A stretch of DNA of 64,000 bases, from the NCBI GenBank assembly GCA_033725935.1, contig MU867117.1:124001-188000 (forward strand), given 5' to 3'. This DNA is from Cladorrhinum sp. PSN259 (lineage: Eukaryota; Ascomycota; Sordariomycetes; Sordariales; Podosporaceae). Each line of letters opens with the position of its first letter. Within the stretch, counting starts at the first letter, position 1. Positions 1-10,799 of the stretch are shown in pieces. The notes below the pieces were generated by a model. That model made no database searches. It was given only the letters and a program-made list of their open reading frames with translations, and had not been told where the DNA came from. The position numbers and the translations under genes were made by a program.

Positions 1-3000
1 CGTCTTGCCCGGGTCGGCGAGCTGGGCGGCAGCCTCGATGGCCATGACGAGCATGCCAGCGGCTGGGTACAGGATGGTGTCGTTGATCTTGTGGTCCTCA
101 ACCCACGTCATGCCCAAGTCACCGGTGCGGATGATCTTGCGCCACTTGGCCTCGAGCGGGTTGAAGTCGGCTTCGGGAGCGCCTAGGTGAGGGTACGCCG
201 GGTGTTGGCGGAGGCGGTAGCCTCGGCTGGCTCGGCTCTCGAACCAGTACCCCTTGGAGTGGTTAAAGGCGTAGGTCGGCAGGTTTGTGACCGTGACCAT
301 AGCTCCGTCCTGCTCTTTATTCACTCGGCCCAGCGCCAGCGGATGGCCCAGACAGTGCAAGCGGCCCATGGCCCCGAGAACCGACTCGACAGCTGACGCG
401 CCGCGCGAGAGAAGCGGCACATAGGCAACAGTACCGTCCATGTCAATGTCGCGCAAGATCTCCCGGATGGGGCCTTGTAGCGCCGAGTGCGGCCCCACCT
501 CGGCGAGTGTGTTGACGGACGCACGTGTGCGGTGGCTGCCGTCGAGCTTCTTGAAGCTGCTTCCCGCCTGCGGCCGAGTCATGGCAGCCAGCGCGTCGGC
601 GAACAGGACCGGCGAGACGAGGTTGCGGACCCAGTACTCAGGCTTGGCCAGCTCCTCGGGCGATATCCAGGTACCTGTAACCGACGATACTACGGCCGGC
701 CGGCGTGGGCGCCCTGTCCCGGTGAGTTTTGGGCGGTCAAGAGATGCTATCTTGCTGAGATATTGGTCGGCGATCTCTTGCATCTGGAAGGAGTGGTATG
801 CCACGCCGACGCGAAGCTTGCGGCAAAACACCTTCTCGGCGTCGAGCAAGCCCTTGAGATGGTCAATGTGGGCTTCCTCGCCCGACACGGTGACGCTAGC
901 GGGGCTGTTGACGCAGGCGACCGTCAAACGGCACTCGCCTAGGGCGCTCGTTACGCGATCAATCTGGGACTGAGCTTTGGCTAGGGTCAGACCGACAGCC
1001 ATCATGGACCCTTTGGTTTTGCTGGTTTTGGCTAGCTCCAAGGCTACAGTGCCCCGGTAGTATGCAATCTTCCAGGCAGACTTGCGAGTGATGGCGCCGG
1101 CGCAGAACCTGGTGTTTGCATGTCCATGTTAGCTAACATGCGCTCGTTTTTTTTCTCTCCGGCGGAGTACTTACGCTGCGGCAATCTCGCCCGACGAGTG
1201 GCCGACGACGGCGGCAGGCTGCACGTCGAAGCTGCGTAGCAGCTCGACCAGGGCCACTTGCAGGATGGTGCACAGGGAACTATACAGCGGCTTGTTGACG
1301 TTTGTCTCCGATTCCGGCAGCATGAGCTCCGCTGTCGAACGACCAGAGTTAGCGATGCGCACGCTCATCGGTTCGACGACTCGACTTCAGGTCATACATA
1401 CCAATTGGGTTCCAAGTGCATCCAAGACTGGCCAGATAACGGCCGGCGTCCAGCAGGCTCTTCTCGTACAACGGGTAATGGCCAATGAGTTCACGTCCCA
1501 TGGCATACCACTGGCTCCCTTGCTAGTGAAGGGGGAAAAGGATAGGTTAGCTAATCAAGTCTCCTCTGAGTTCATGTTTGTCATCGGCTTACCCCGGTAA
1601 AGACCAGACCGAGCTGAGGCGAGGCAGCAGCCCGTGTCGGCCCACTCATCAAATCGGCCACGCGAGCAAGGCTCTCCGTCGACGTGACCACTGCCATAGT
1701 TCTCCACGGAAAGTGGCTCCGCCGCGTGGCCAGCGTGTAGGCCACGTCGCCGAGGTAGTCGCGACCTTTTCCCCAGTTCGCCGGCGGGCGGGCCAGTGCC
1801 GGGTGGTCTCGCCAAGCGTCCCGCGTGCGCGCAATGCCGGCCTCGTCCGCCGTCGACCACACCAGCAGCCGCGGAACCTGGGGCCGGGGCGCATCATGGA
1901 CGGCGTGGGATGTGGCACTACCATTTGGGAGGAGGCCCTTGAGCCGTGGTACCGGCTTGGTCCGGTGATTCCCCTGCAGGCCGTGGAGACGCATAAAGTT
2001 GAGCGCGTCGTCTAGCACGACGTGGCTGTTGGATCCGCCGAAGCCGAACGACTGGACGGACGCGCGCCGTAGGCCGTGGGTAGGCCATGGGACTGCGTCG
2101 GCGGCGACCTGTATAAATGGGATACGGGCTTGGTAAGTTATTCTGTCCTTCTCTCCGTTTGCCTTTTAGAGTCACGTACCTTGAGGTTCAGAAAGTCGGC
2201 ATCGATTTTGGGATTTAGCCGCTCAAAGTCGGCATTGGGAGCGATCACGCCATTCTCGAGGCACAAAATCGCCTTGATGAGACCGGCAACACCCGAGCCG
2301 CCTTCAAGGTGTCCAATGTTGGATTTAACGGATCCTCTGATAACAGCAGTTGTGTTAGACCAGTAATATGGTGTGGATAAGTGATTGTGCACGGGCAGAG
2401 AACTTACAGGTACAGCGGATCTTGAGGGTTTCTGTATGTGCGGAAGGCCTGTCCGATGGCGCCGGCTTCGATCGGATCACCCAAGGGTGTTCCGGTGCCG
2501 TGGGCCTCAAAGTAACGCGTGTGGTCCAAGGTCAAGCCGGCCTTGGCATAGGCATCGAGGATCAAGCGGTACTGGGCTTCCTTGCTCGGCTGTGTGATGC
2601 CTGGAGTCTTGCCATCCTGGTTCGAGCAGGTGGACCGGATCACGGCGCGAATGGTGCGGCCGTCCCGGATGGCCTCGTCAAGCGGCTGTATGATGACTAC
2701 GCCGACGCCTTCGCCGCGCCCGTAGCCGTTGGCGCGGTGGTCGAACGAGTAGGACCGGCTGTCCTTGGACAGCATGCCGAGGTTGTTTAAGTACAGCTGC
2801 GACTCGGGCGTGAGCATCATGTTTGCACCGCACACCAGCCCCATGCTGGCGTCGCCCGCCCAGATGCTCTGGCAGGCCAGATCGAGCGCTACTAAGCTGC
2901 TCGAGCACGCCGTGTCGACGGTGACGCTGGGTCCCCTGAGGTCGAACCACCAGCTGACGCGGTTGGCCAGCATGTTGATGGCCGAGCCGCTGGCATGGTA

Positions 3001-3471
3001 CGGATTGGGCGCGTACGTGTCCTTGTGGCAGATAGTAACGTAGTCCGGCGACAGGCAGCCCGAGAAGACGCACATGCGGCTGCCGGCCACGGCCTGCAGT
3101 GACAGGCCGGCGCTCTCAAGGGCCCGGAACGACTCCTCCAGGGAGATGCGGTGCAGTGGGTCCATGGAGCTGGCCTCGGAGGCACCGATGCCGAAGAAGC
3201 CCGCGTCAAATGCGTCTGGCCGGCCGTCGATGAAGTGGCCCCCGCGGCAGCTCAGTGTGTCGAGCCGCTTGGTGTCGGGGTTGTGGTGCGCCTCGACGTT
3301 GAAGCGGTCTGGGGGCACGTCGGTCGACGCGCATCTCCTCGACACCAGCATGTCCCAGAAGGCGTCGTCGGAGTCGGATCCCCCGGGGAACCGGTAGGAC
3401 ATGCCGACCACGGCAAGAGGGCGGAGGAAACCGCCCTCATTGTTGACTTTGATATTTTCTACTGATCCCAT
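1..3471 (-). CDS. Highly reducing type I polyketide synthase, N-terminal part (KS-AT-start of DH), cut by the window edge
   Basis: Iterative fungal PKS that would condense malonyl units; 1041 residues are visible and the rest lies beyond position 1. Six exons: 3471-2408, 2336-2180, 2108-1593, 1522-1402, 1331-1175, 1108-1; introns are 66-71 bp and phases close exactly. The ketosynthase has all three catalytic residues: Cys189 in DTACSSSL, His324 in EAHGTGT and His364 in SNIGHLEG. The acyltransferase has GQGSQW near 579 and nucleophile Ser665 in GHSSGE. The dehydratase begins near 985 with its catalytic His at about 1011. The start is the ATG giving MGSVENIK; a TTG 69 bp upstream is not needed. 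KS-AT-DH order without a starter-ACP transacylase domain supports the reducing class (inference). Divergent from the FSH1 hydrolase gene. Reading frame intact throughout. KR, ER, methyltransferase and ACP cannot be judged here. Confidence 0.97.
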
Positions 3472-4308
3472 TTTCCCAATGAAGGGCTTTTTTTGGTGCT
3501 GGTGTGGTTGAGTGAGATGATTTGGTAGGTCAGTGTACAAGGGGACCAGTCTTGTGTGGGAAGTGATGTGATGTGAAGTGAGAGGTCAGAGCTCGTGGGG
3601 ATTCTTGCGAGATGAGCTGCTGTAATAACCCCTGGTCCATGGGGTCTTCTTAGGTAGGCTGCACAGCTCGTTTAGACTAGCTACGTCAAGACTCTAGTAG
3701 CTCAAGATAAAGATGCATCTGTGCACACGGTACTTGTTGCTTACATGCCTTTGATCTCGCCTCAAGATTCGATGGGTGGATGTCGACGAGGGGCGCAATC
3801 GGTCCTCTGTCAGCTCGTATGCCGGCTTGTTGGGAGGCAGGGGACGCAGCAATAGGGGGTAGATCACATGCATTGCCATTTGGTTGCAGCTGCGCCCCTG
3901 AAAACCTCATAGGTCCGGACTGGAACTGCAACAAATAAACATTACGGGGCCTGGGGAACCCTGCATTGGATGCCTTGAGCTGAGACGCGGTGCACATCGC
4001 AGCACGCAAGCGGCACGGTTTCTTCCTTCAGCCCGAACAGCCGCGCTTACGGATCAGGGTATGTGTGAGACCGCTCAGGAATAGACACTTGACCATCGGA
4101 CAAGATTAAAAGGCAACCCAAACGGAAGAAGGGTGTTTTTTTTTTGGGATATTTTTGCGATAACGTCAATCCAAGCTCTGGTGTCCAGGCCACTTCCCGT
4201 CATTTGCAATTTCTTGTAGTCTATAAAGTAGTAGTAGCTTTGCATTACAGCTTTCAAACCTTTGGCATCGCACGACATCTACCACCACATACGGCAATTT
4301 GAGGCAGA
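3472..4308. promoter_or_regulatory. Divergent intergenic region between PKS and FSH1 hydrolase
   Basis: The 837 bp separate two start codons that point away from each other, so the stretch must hold both promoters; co-regulation of the pair is an inference. There is no convincing TATA box for either gene and I did not recognise a shared zinc-cluster palindrome. Short open frames here start at non-ATG codons and show no family resemblance. Confidence 0.5.
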
Positions 4309-5199
4309 ATGCGGTTTCTATGGTGAGTCCCAAGCAAGGCAAATGTTCAGATGGAAACCTACTGACGTTCGTTCAACTTGGCTACAGTTTCCATGGTCGA
4401 GGCACCAATGCCAAGGTAGGAAAAATGAGTCCCTTACGGAGCAAGTACCCGCTTGGTCCGGGTATGAGACAACAGCAGCTGACCAGCGCAACAACCCCGT
4501 TGGCAGACCTTTGAGTCCCAAACTGCCGCCATCCGCTACGAGCTCGGTGACGGGCACGAGTTTGAATTTGTCGAGGGAACCACGCCGGCCGAGCTTGCCC
4601 CAGGTGCGTTGTCAAGTTTTTGATCTTTTCACATATATTTGCTGGTGGGTTCAATGTTCACACCACAAACAGAGCTCAAAGATACCATAGCCGGCGACTT
4701 CACCCCGCTCTCATACTGCGACGAGATGGACCCGGCCAGCGTGCTCCGCGCGGGCGAGCAGCTGTCGCGCTACCTCGAGGCCGAGGGCCCCTTTGACGGC
4801 GTCATGGCCTTCAGCATGGGCGCGGCATTTGTAGCCACGTGGATGCTGGACCAGCTCGCTCGTGGGGAGGCCCTGCCGCTCAAGTGTGCCGTCTTCTTCT
4901 CGTCGTCACTGCCGGGCAGCGTCGCGGCCATGCATGCCGGCCAGCTGGAGCCGTTCCGCGCGGGGGCGGCGGTGCCCTTGATTGCCATCCCCACCGCGCA
5001 CGTCTGGGGCACGCACGATGACCTGGCGGGGGATATGCCGAGCGAGCTGTTCTCGCTCTGCGCCCCCGAAACGCGCAGCGTGTTTGTTCACCACGGCGGC
5101 CATGAGGTGCCCGCTGCTCCGGAGACGAGCGTGACGCTGGCTGTGAATGCCATTCGCCGCTGCATTCTGCTGGCGCAGGGCAACAACATCGAGGTCTGA
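4309..5199 (+). CDS. FSH1-family serine hydrolase (alpha/beta hydrolase, DUF341)
   Basis: Probable esterase or thioesterase of the family often found in fungal polyketide clusters, where such enzymes release or trim the product (family knowledge). Four exons: 4309-4322, 4388-4415, 4507-4603, 4673-5199, giving 221 residues, the usual FSH1 length. The first two exons are only 14 and 28 bp but are needed to assemble the conserved start MRFLCFHGRGTNAK. Catalytic triad seen: Ser in FDGVMAFSMGAAF, Asp in HVWGTHDD, His in HHGGHEVP. No signal peptide, so cytosolic. It is divergent from the PKS and converges on the MFS gene. The middle intron (91 bp) has other possible AG acceptors; the one chosen restores the family's conserved TFESQTAAIRYELG. 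Confidence 0.92.
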
Positions 5200-6360
5200 T
5201 GGAGGCGCGGTTTACTAGATTATGTAAGGGGCTGAATCGGGCAGCATGTTTCAGTGCTAGATATCCTGTATTGTTCTGTGTACCTAGTGCCACGGGGCGC
5301 TGATAGGTTGGAAATGGGAGGATTGCCCTGTGTGTGTGTTAGCGGAAATTAACATTCACTTTTATCCAATGGTTACTTTGTGTGGTTCCAGCTCGTCTAC
5401 CGCGCCACATGGTTCCAGGTTTCCGTTGGTATCGTCCTCTCCATGTCATGTAATGCCGTTTGCTCTTGCAGATGGTGCCAAGGAGGAGGTGGAGGGGTAT
5501 CATACATCCAATAGTATGTGACAATCGGGCTCCCAAAATGGAAGCTGCAATGACGTTGCGCAGAGCCACTCAGTAAAGGTAGTTCACTGCATACTCGGGC
5601 ATGTTAGGGCGCACCTGTACGCCGCACTATATCCCGCGGCCCCCAGAAGATCATGCTGTGGAACCGACGGCACAGCGCGCAATCGCCATTTTACCCGGAA
5701 GATGTGCTGCAGGTTCCATATTTCGTTCTCGTCGGCAGAGTAGCCGTTTCAAACCAACTCCCTCGTATGAACACACACCCCCTGTTGTCCTTTCTCGCGG
5801 CGTAGAATCCGGGTGCCTGGAATCACATGCCATGCTAATCTCATAAAGGCGAAACGGCTGGAAGACAGGTACGTATCCCGCCGACAGGGTGCTTTTTTTT
5901 TCTTATCTATCAGGACCGGTTGCATCTCCCGGCTGGGGAAATGTTCCAACGATGGCGGGGCTCAGGCTGGCTGCGCCGTACGCGGGGGGAGACTCTGGGC
6001 CAGTGAAAGGGGCTACATACCTGTTTCCATCCGGATGTGCTGCAGCTTATGCCCCCAACACAGGCCCGCTTACAGTAGACAGACGCTAGCAAAGTAAATC
6101 TTGGCGTTTATTGTACTCCGTAGAGTCTTTGAATGTGCGTTACTGGAGCAACTAACGCAGCCCCGGTGCCCCTATCCGGTGCCCCTATAGTGGAGTAGCA
6201 GTTCTACTCGGTACACGACATCTTGGATGCGATGTTCAACAAGTTCCGTTTTATGCCAATTTACCGACAATTTTTAGTGCTCCATTACATACAACGTTAA
6301 CCAAAAATTCTTGTTGCATCTTCCACCTCAACATGATGGCCACTAATCCATCGCTTATTA
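5200..6360. other. Convergent intergenic region, no gene seen
   Basis: Lies between the 3' ends of the FSH1 and MFS genes and should hold both terminators. Open frames here are below 100 codons, mostly start at non-ATG codons and resemble nothing I know. An 18-bp unit ending in a C-run (cccctatccggtgcccctat) is duplicated in tandem near 6170-6190. Confidence 0.5.
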
Positions 6361-8544
6361 CTACATGAGCTTGCCCTCCTTGCTCACGCGATATGCCGGC
6401 CGTCGCCAGAGCGCAGCCGCGACAAGAACCTGGGCCGCCACAAAGCCCAATGTCACAAGCATCTGTAGATTGTAAGCGTCGCTGCACACAACTCGAAAGG
6501 TCTCCTGAACGGAGGGAGGAAAGCGGCCTAGGCTTCCAATGTTGGTCAACAGAGCGTCAGCGTCTGCTTCGGCGAGCTTTGACTTGAGATGTTGCCGCAC
6601 GTAGTTAACCCACACGCTGTTGACCACAGCCATTCCAACCGATCCACCGAGCATGCGAGCCTGCACGCCCGCGCCGATGGCCAGATCTATTTGTTACGCG
6701 GGTGATCAGCACGATACTCTCGTGACCGGAATCAGACATGAGATTGAACTTACACTGTTCCTTCTTGTCGATCGACAGCGGGTTGAGAAAATTGTACAAA
6801 CCGCCCGTAATCCCGACGCCCAGGCCAGCAATGAAGCTGTACCCAAACTGGCCGGGCCAGGGGTCGACGGAGCTGGGCGTCGTCGAGAGGAGAGCAAAGC
6901 CGACGATCTGCATGGCCGTTCCCAAAAGGATGATGTACACAAACGGGAGGCGGAATCTGCCCGCCATGATTGACGTCACCACCACGCCAAAGGGGAACGG
7001 GACACCGTAGGCTAGAAACTTGACGCCCGCGCCAAGGGGCGAGCTCTGGTTGACAAGCTGGTACCGCTGAGGGAGCATGATGGACGAGATGGTCATGGGC
7101 GCCCCGACGAGAAAGGCTCCGCTAACAAAGTGGGATGTGGTCAGCACATGAGCTGCAAAATAAAAAATAGAAAGCTCATGAGTGGACTCACAGTAACCCC
7201 GGCGGCAGGACGCGGTTATGCGTGAAGCTGCGCGGGAACGAAGGCACGGCCGCGGTCGTCTCCTTGCCCGCCCACCATTGCCAGAGCAAAAAGGTGGCGA
7301 AGAGCACGCCAGAGACGACAAACGAAGCAATGATGAAGCCGGAATCCCAGGCATAGCTCACGGTGCCGCCCTCCTCCAGTGCGGCCACCAGGAACACGAT
7401 GGTGCCCAGCAGCAGAAACGCGCCGAAGACGTCAGCCTCCCAGAGGAAGCGGCCCGCAGCTGCTACGAGACTCGGCCTCTTGGCCGATTTGTCTCGCGGC
7501 GGATCGAGGTGGCGAGGAAACCGGTTGGGCAAAGCAAGGGCGAGGAGGACCAGGGCAACAGCGCCAATGGGGAGACTGCAGTAAACGGCCGACACAGCAC
7601 AGGTTAGTAAGCAAGTCGTTAAAGGCTGAGCACCTCAGGGTAGTCAGAGGTCTGAACTTGCTTCAGATAAAATACCCAACGCCAGTGGTTGCCGTTGCTG
7701 AGCGCACCACCAATGAGCGGGCTGACGACCAGGGCAATAGCCAAGGTGCAGGACAAGAGGGCGTTCATCTTGCTGTAGCCCGCCGTGGGCACAATCTGGA
7801 AAAAGGCAGTAGAAGGCAGGGCCATGGTGCCGGCGCCACCAATGCCTTGGAGGGCACGAAACACTATGCTGAAGTCGGGCAGCAGGGTAGCGTGCCGTCA
7901 GTCAGCAAACGGAACATGAGACGAAGCGGCATTTCTGGGACTAGCCAGGCCGTTGGACAAGCAACTTACAGCTCATCGATGGTTGTTGACGCTCCACAGC
8001 CGGCCGAAAAGGCCATGAAAATAATGAGCGAGCTGAGGAGCGCCGTCTTGAGCCCAATGTGGTGCCCGATCTTGGCCCAGACGAGGAGAAAGCCTTTTGA
8101 ATTCTCAGCATCTTCTTTCGTTGCATACTGTTTTCCGACATCTGCAAGCCGAGTAGGTTATACGCACCGGTAAAGGCGGAAAGATAGGCCGTGATGATCC
8201 AGTTGCTCTTATCGAACCCCCTGAGATCGGCCGAGATGGTGACCAACGAGGTGCTTACGATGGCGATTTCGACGGTTGAGAGAAAAATGCAGATGCATAG
8301 GCTTTTTCGCCGCAGTGCATAACTGGAGGTAAGCTTGGAACATGGCAGGAATCACCGTGCGAGGGAGAACGACAACTGACCTGATACAGACGAGCATCAA
8401 TCGAATTCCGCTGAGATATCGCCCGGCGGGAGCTTCTTCGTGCTCGTCGCCATCCTTTTCGCCGTCCTGCTGAAGCGTGATCTCAGTCTCGCTGGTGTCG
8501 GCCACTTTGGCCTCCTCTCGAGAGCTATCGCTAGTGGCTGCCAT
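6361..8544 (-). CDS. MFS transporter, DHA2/14-TM drug or toxin efflux type
   Basis: Proton-coupled exporter in the plasma or vacuolar membrane, the usual self-protection or secretion pump of a fungal metabolite cluster. Seven exons: 8544-8381, 8301-8168, 8093-7970, 7868-7662, 7575-7192, 7121-6754, 6686-6361; 568 residues, phases close. An acidic, Glu-rich cytosolic N-terminus precedes the helices. Family motifs: LSTVEIAIVSTSLVTI in TM1, RALQGIGGAG (motif C region), WRWVFYLNLPIGAV, and RMLGGSVGMAVVNS near the end. Intron 4 is GC-AG: donor GCAAGT at 7661, required to give FYLNLPIG. Introns 1-2 use AAG acceptors; for intron 1 a CAG 21 nt upstream is also in frame and would insert seven residues. 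Shares a 580-bp divergent promoter region with the DUF829 gene, which supports cluster membership (inference). Confidence 0.94.
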
Positions 8545-9124
8545 GTTGGCGGTTGGCACACATTTGGTGGCTTGACAAATTGGGTGAAGTCGAAGCAGAT
8601 GTGAACATTACGGGACCAACCCAAGAATGTGTTTTGTGTCGGGATAACAGAAAGGGGGGGTCCTTGCTCCAACACATGCCCCAGCTAGCATTGTTCCCCA
8701 GAACGGGAAGGAGCAACAAGCCCCTGTGGCGTGTCGAGGTATGCCGGATCCCACCTAATTTACGGGTTGCTGCCTGGCAACAACGGGCGGGTTGCACAGC
8801 ATAAACGCAAAAGTGTGACTCTGCGGCACCTGTATGCACACGGTGCACCTGCGAGTCGCAGCTGCAGCCACACCCAACACAGCGGTCAAATCAAACCCCC
8901 CCCCAGCACATATTTGGCGAGCCAACAAGCGGTACAATGTGACGAGTCAGAAATTGACTTGCGCCTCTAACCAGCAGTTTTATCCGTGCCGGGGATAAAT
9001 ATGTCGTCCGCCTCGAACCAGCAGACCACATTAACCATCTGATTCACCACCTACCTGTTTCTTGGCAGATTGACTCGTATTATTCTACCCAATCATCCAT
9101 CACCAATCCCTCCCTTCACCAGCC
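8545..9124. promoter_or_regulatory. Divergent promoter region, MFS and DUF829 genes
   Basis: The 580 bp between two outward-facing start codons. A TATA-like ATAAATAT sits at 8995-9002, about 125 bp before the DUF829 start, followed by a C-rich leader. I saw no clear TATA on the MFS side and no recognisable regulator palindrome. Confidence 0.55.
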
Positions 9125-10060
9125 ATGTCCACTACGACGCCACAGCCACGCGCCATCGGCGGATTGAGGTCGTCAATGCAGAGGCTCTCTCCGCATGTCT
9201 ACCTCTTGCGTCCGTCAGCCGACAAGACGACGCGCGAGTCCAGGGCCGGCGCGCCTGCGCTAATCATTATTTTCGGCTGGATGAACGCTGCCGACGGCCC
9301 GCTGGCCAAGTACGTCAACCAGTACCAGGCCCTGTTCCCCTCATCGGCCATCCTCCTCGTTACCTGCACCTTTGCCGGCATGACACTGCCGTGGATGGGG
9401 TTGCGAGAGGCCCAAGTTGCCGCCGAAGCCGTCCGCGCCATCCTCGAGCAGGACGCCCAGGAGGCTCCCGACAGCGGCGCGCGCCTACTGGTCCACGTCT
9501 TTTCCAACGCGGGCTCCACCATGCTGTACCACCTCTACACAGCCTACGCGACTGCTGGGACTGCTGCAGCAGGCTCGGGCCCGGGCTCCTCCTCGGCTGA
9601 CAGTAGTCGTCTCCCTCTGCACGCCACCGTCTTCGACTCGACGCCGGCGCCCTTCACCTACCAGACGCTACTGCAGGGGATCCTCGACGGCGCACCATCA
9701 GCCGCCGTCCGCCTGGCTATCATGCCCGTGGCCTACCTGTACGTCGCGCTGGTGTGGGTTATCGTCGCCGTGCTTCGGCTGCCCGATCACATCGGCGACC
9801 TGGGGCCGCGCGCGCACAACGACCCGGCACGGGTGCGCGAGGCCGCGCGTGTCTACATCTACGGCCCTGCCGACCGCATCACGCCGGCCGCCGGGGTGGA
9901 GAAGCATGCTGCCGAGGCCGAAAAGGTCGGCTTCCGTGTGCAGCGCGAGGTGTTTGAGGGCTCGGGCCATGTAGCGCACGCCAGAAAGGATGCCGATCGC
10001 TACTGGCGTGCTGTGGCTGCGACGTGGGAGCAGGCGTCCAAGGTGGAGGCGCGACTGTAG
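9125..10060 (+). CDS. DUF829 / TMEM53-PaxU-like alpha/beta hydrolase
   Basis: Single-exon gene of 311 residues with ATG in good context. The DUF829 family includes PaxU of the paxilline cluster and TMEM53; its biochemical role is not firmly established (family knowledge). Seen here: core strand PALIIIFGWMNAADGPLAKY near 45-65, putative nucleophile motif HVFSNAGSTMLYHLY near 124-138, DSTPAPFTY near 165, a hydrophobic helix IMPVAYLYVALVWVIVAVL near 199-217, and a late catalytic-type acid/His pair (YGPADRITP and GSGHVAH near 258 and 285). An Ala/Gly/Ser-rich insert sits at about 141-160. The helix suggests membrane association. Its position between MFS and receptor genes suggests a tailoring or trafficking role, which is only inference. 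Confidence 0.88.
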   Translation: MSTTTPQPRAIGGLRSSMQRLSPHVYLLRPSADKTTRESRAGAPALIIIFGWMNAADGPLAKYVNQYQALFPSSAILLVTCTFAGMTLPWMGLREAQVAAEAVRAILEQDAQEAPDSGARLLVHVFSNAGSTMLYHLYTAYATAGTAAAGSGPGSSSADSSRLPLHATVFDSTPAPFTYQTLLQGILDGAPSAAVRLAIMPVAYLYVALVWVIVAVLRLPDHIGDLGPRAHNDPARVREAARVYIYGPADRITPAAGVEKHAAEAEKVGFRVQREVFEGSGHVAHARKDADRYWRAVAATWEQASKVEARL

Positions 10061-10799
10061 GTGATTGACGCGATTGACCTCAGCTGGGCAATCAGTATAG
10101 GCCGTCATCTGGCGCAGTATCACTCTGGCCCAGTAGCTTTCAAGTTCCTGGGTATGAAACACGAACTAAAAGTTGGAGGGTGGGGGCTATTTCTGGGGGC
10201 TTACCATAGTATGTTTCTTTACAATTTATGCATGTTAATCTTAGTATACGCTATACCAACGGCCCGTTCCGACGCCACTAACTCTAGCGTTATCGGCTCT
10301 AAAGTTGCAGGGTCTGCCAGGACCAGGCTTCCCCAGGTCCTGAAAGCCCCACTGGCCACCTCGCTTGCCCTCTTGAGCCGCGCCCTACGGGCAAAGAATC
10401 TGTGCCACTTTCCTACCTTTTTTTCCCCCCCGCCTTACGGCGAAATTAATTTACAGTACACTGTCTCGGCAGGTTTGTCATCGATACCTTGATCTCGACC
10501 GCATGCTGCACTAGCGAGGCACTTGGCGCCCCCAAACAAACCACGCGCCAACACCCATCTGTTGCATGCCGGGTCCGTTTCCCTTCCAGAGTGCTGTGCG
10601 GCACAGCTGAGAGGAAGGACTCAGAGTCTCGTGTAATGAGGTTGTATGTTTATTCACCATGTCTTCCCTTTTGTGCTCGTGAGATTCCACGTCTCTTCCA
10701 TCCTCGGCCTTCGGACGCTGTCTCGGCCCCTCCTGGCTTCTCTTGCCCTGTCCGTCTCTCTGACTCAGTGACGCCGTCATTGGAACCGATTGAATCACC
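10061..10799. other. Intergenic, no gene seen
   Basis: Holds the DUF829 3' end and the promoter and leader of the CFEM receptor gene; CT-rich just before 10800. A 143-codon open frame at its start lacks an ATG start and any recognisable domain. Confidence 0.5.

Noticed and set aside
3472..3540. Upstream extension of the PKS by 23 codons
   Set aside because: It begins with TTG and the added residues are unlike PKS N-termini; the ATG at 3471 is the natural start.
7122..7191. CAG acceptor at about 7152 for MFS intron 5
   Set aside because: It would leave a 39-bp intron and break the frame; the TTAG acceptor at 7122 gives 70 bp and a conserved join.
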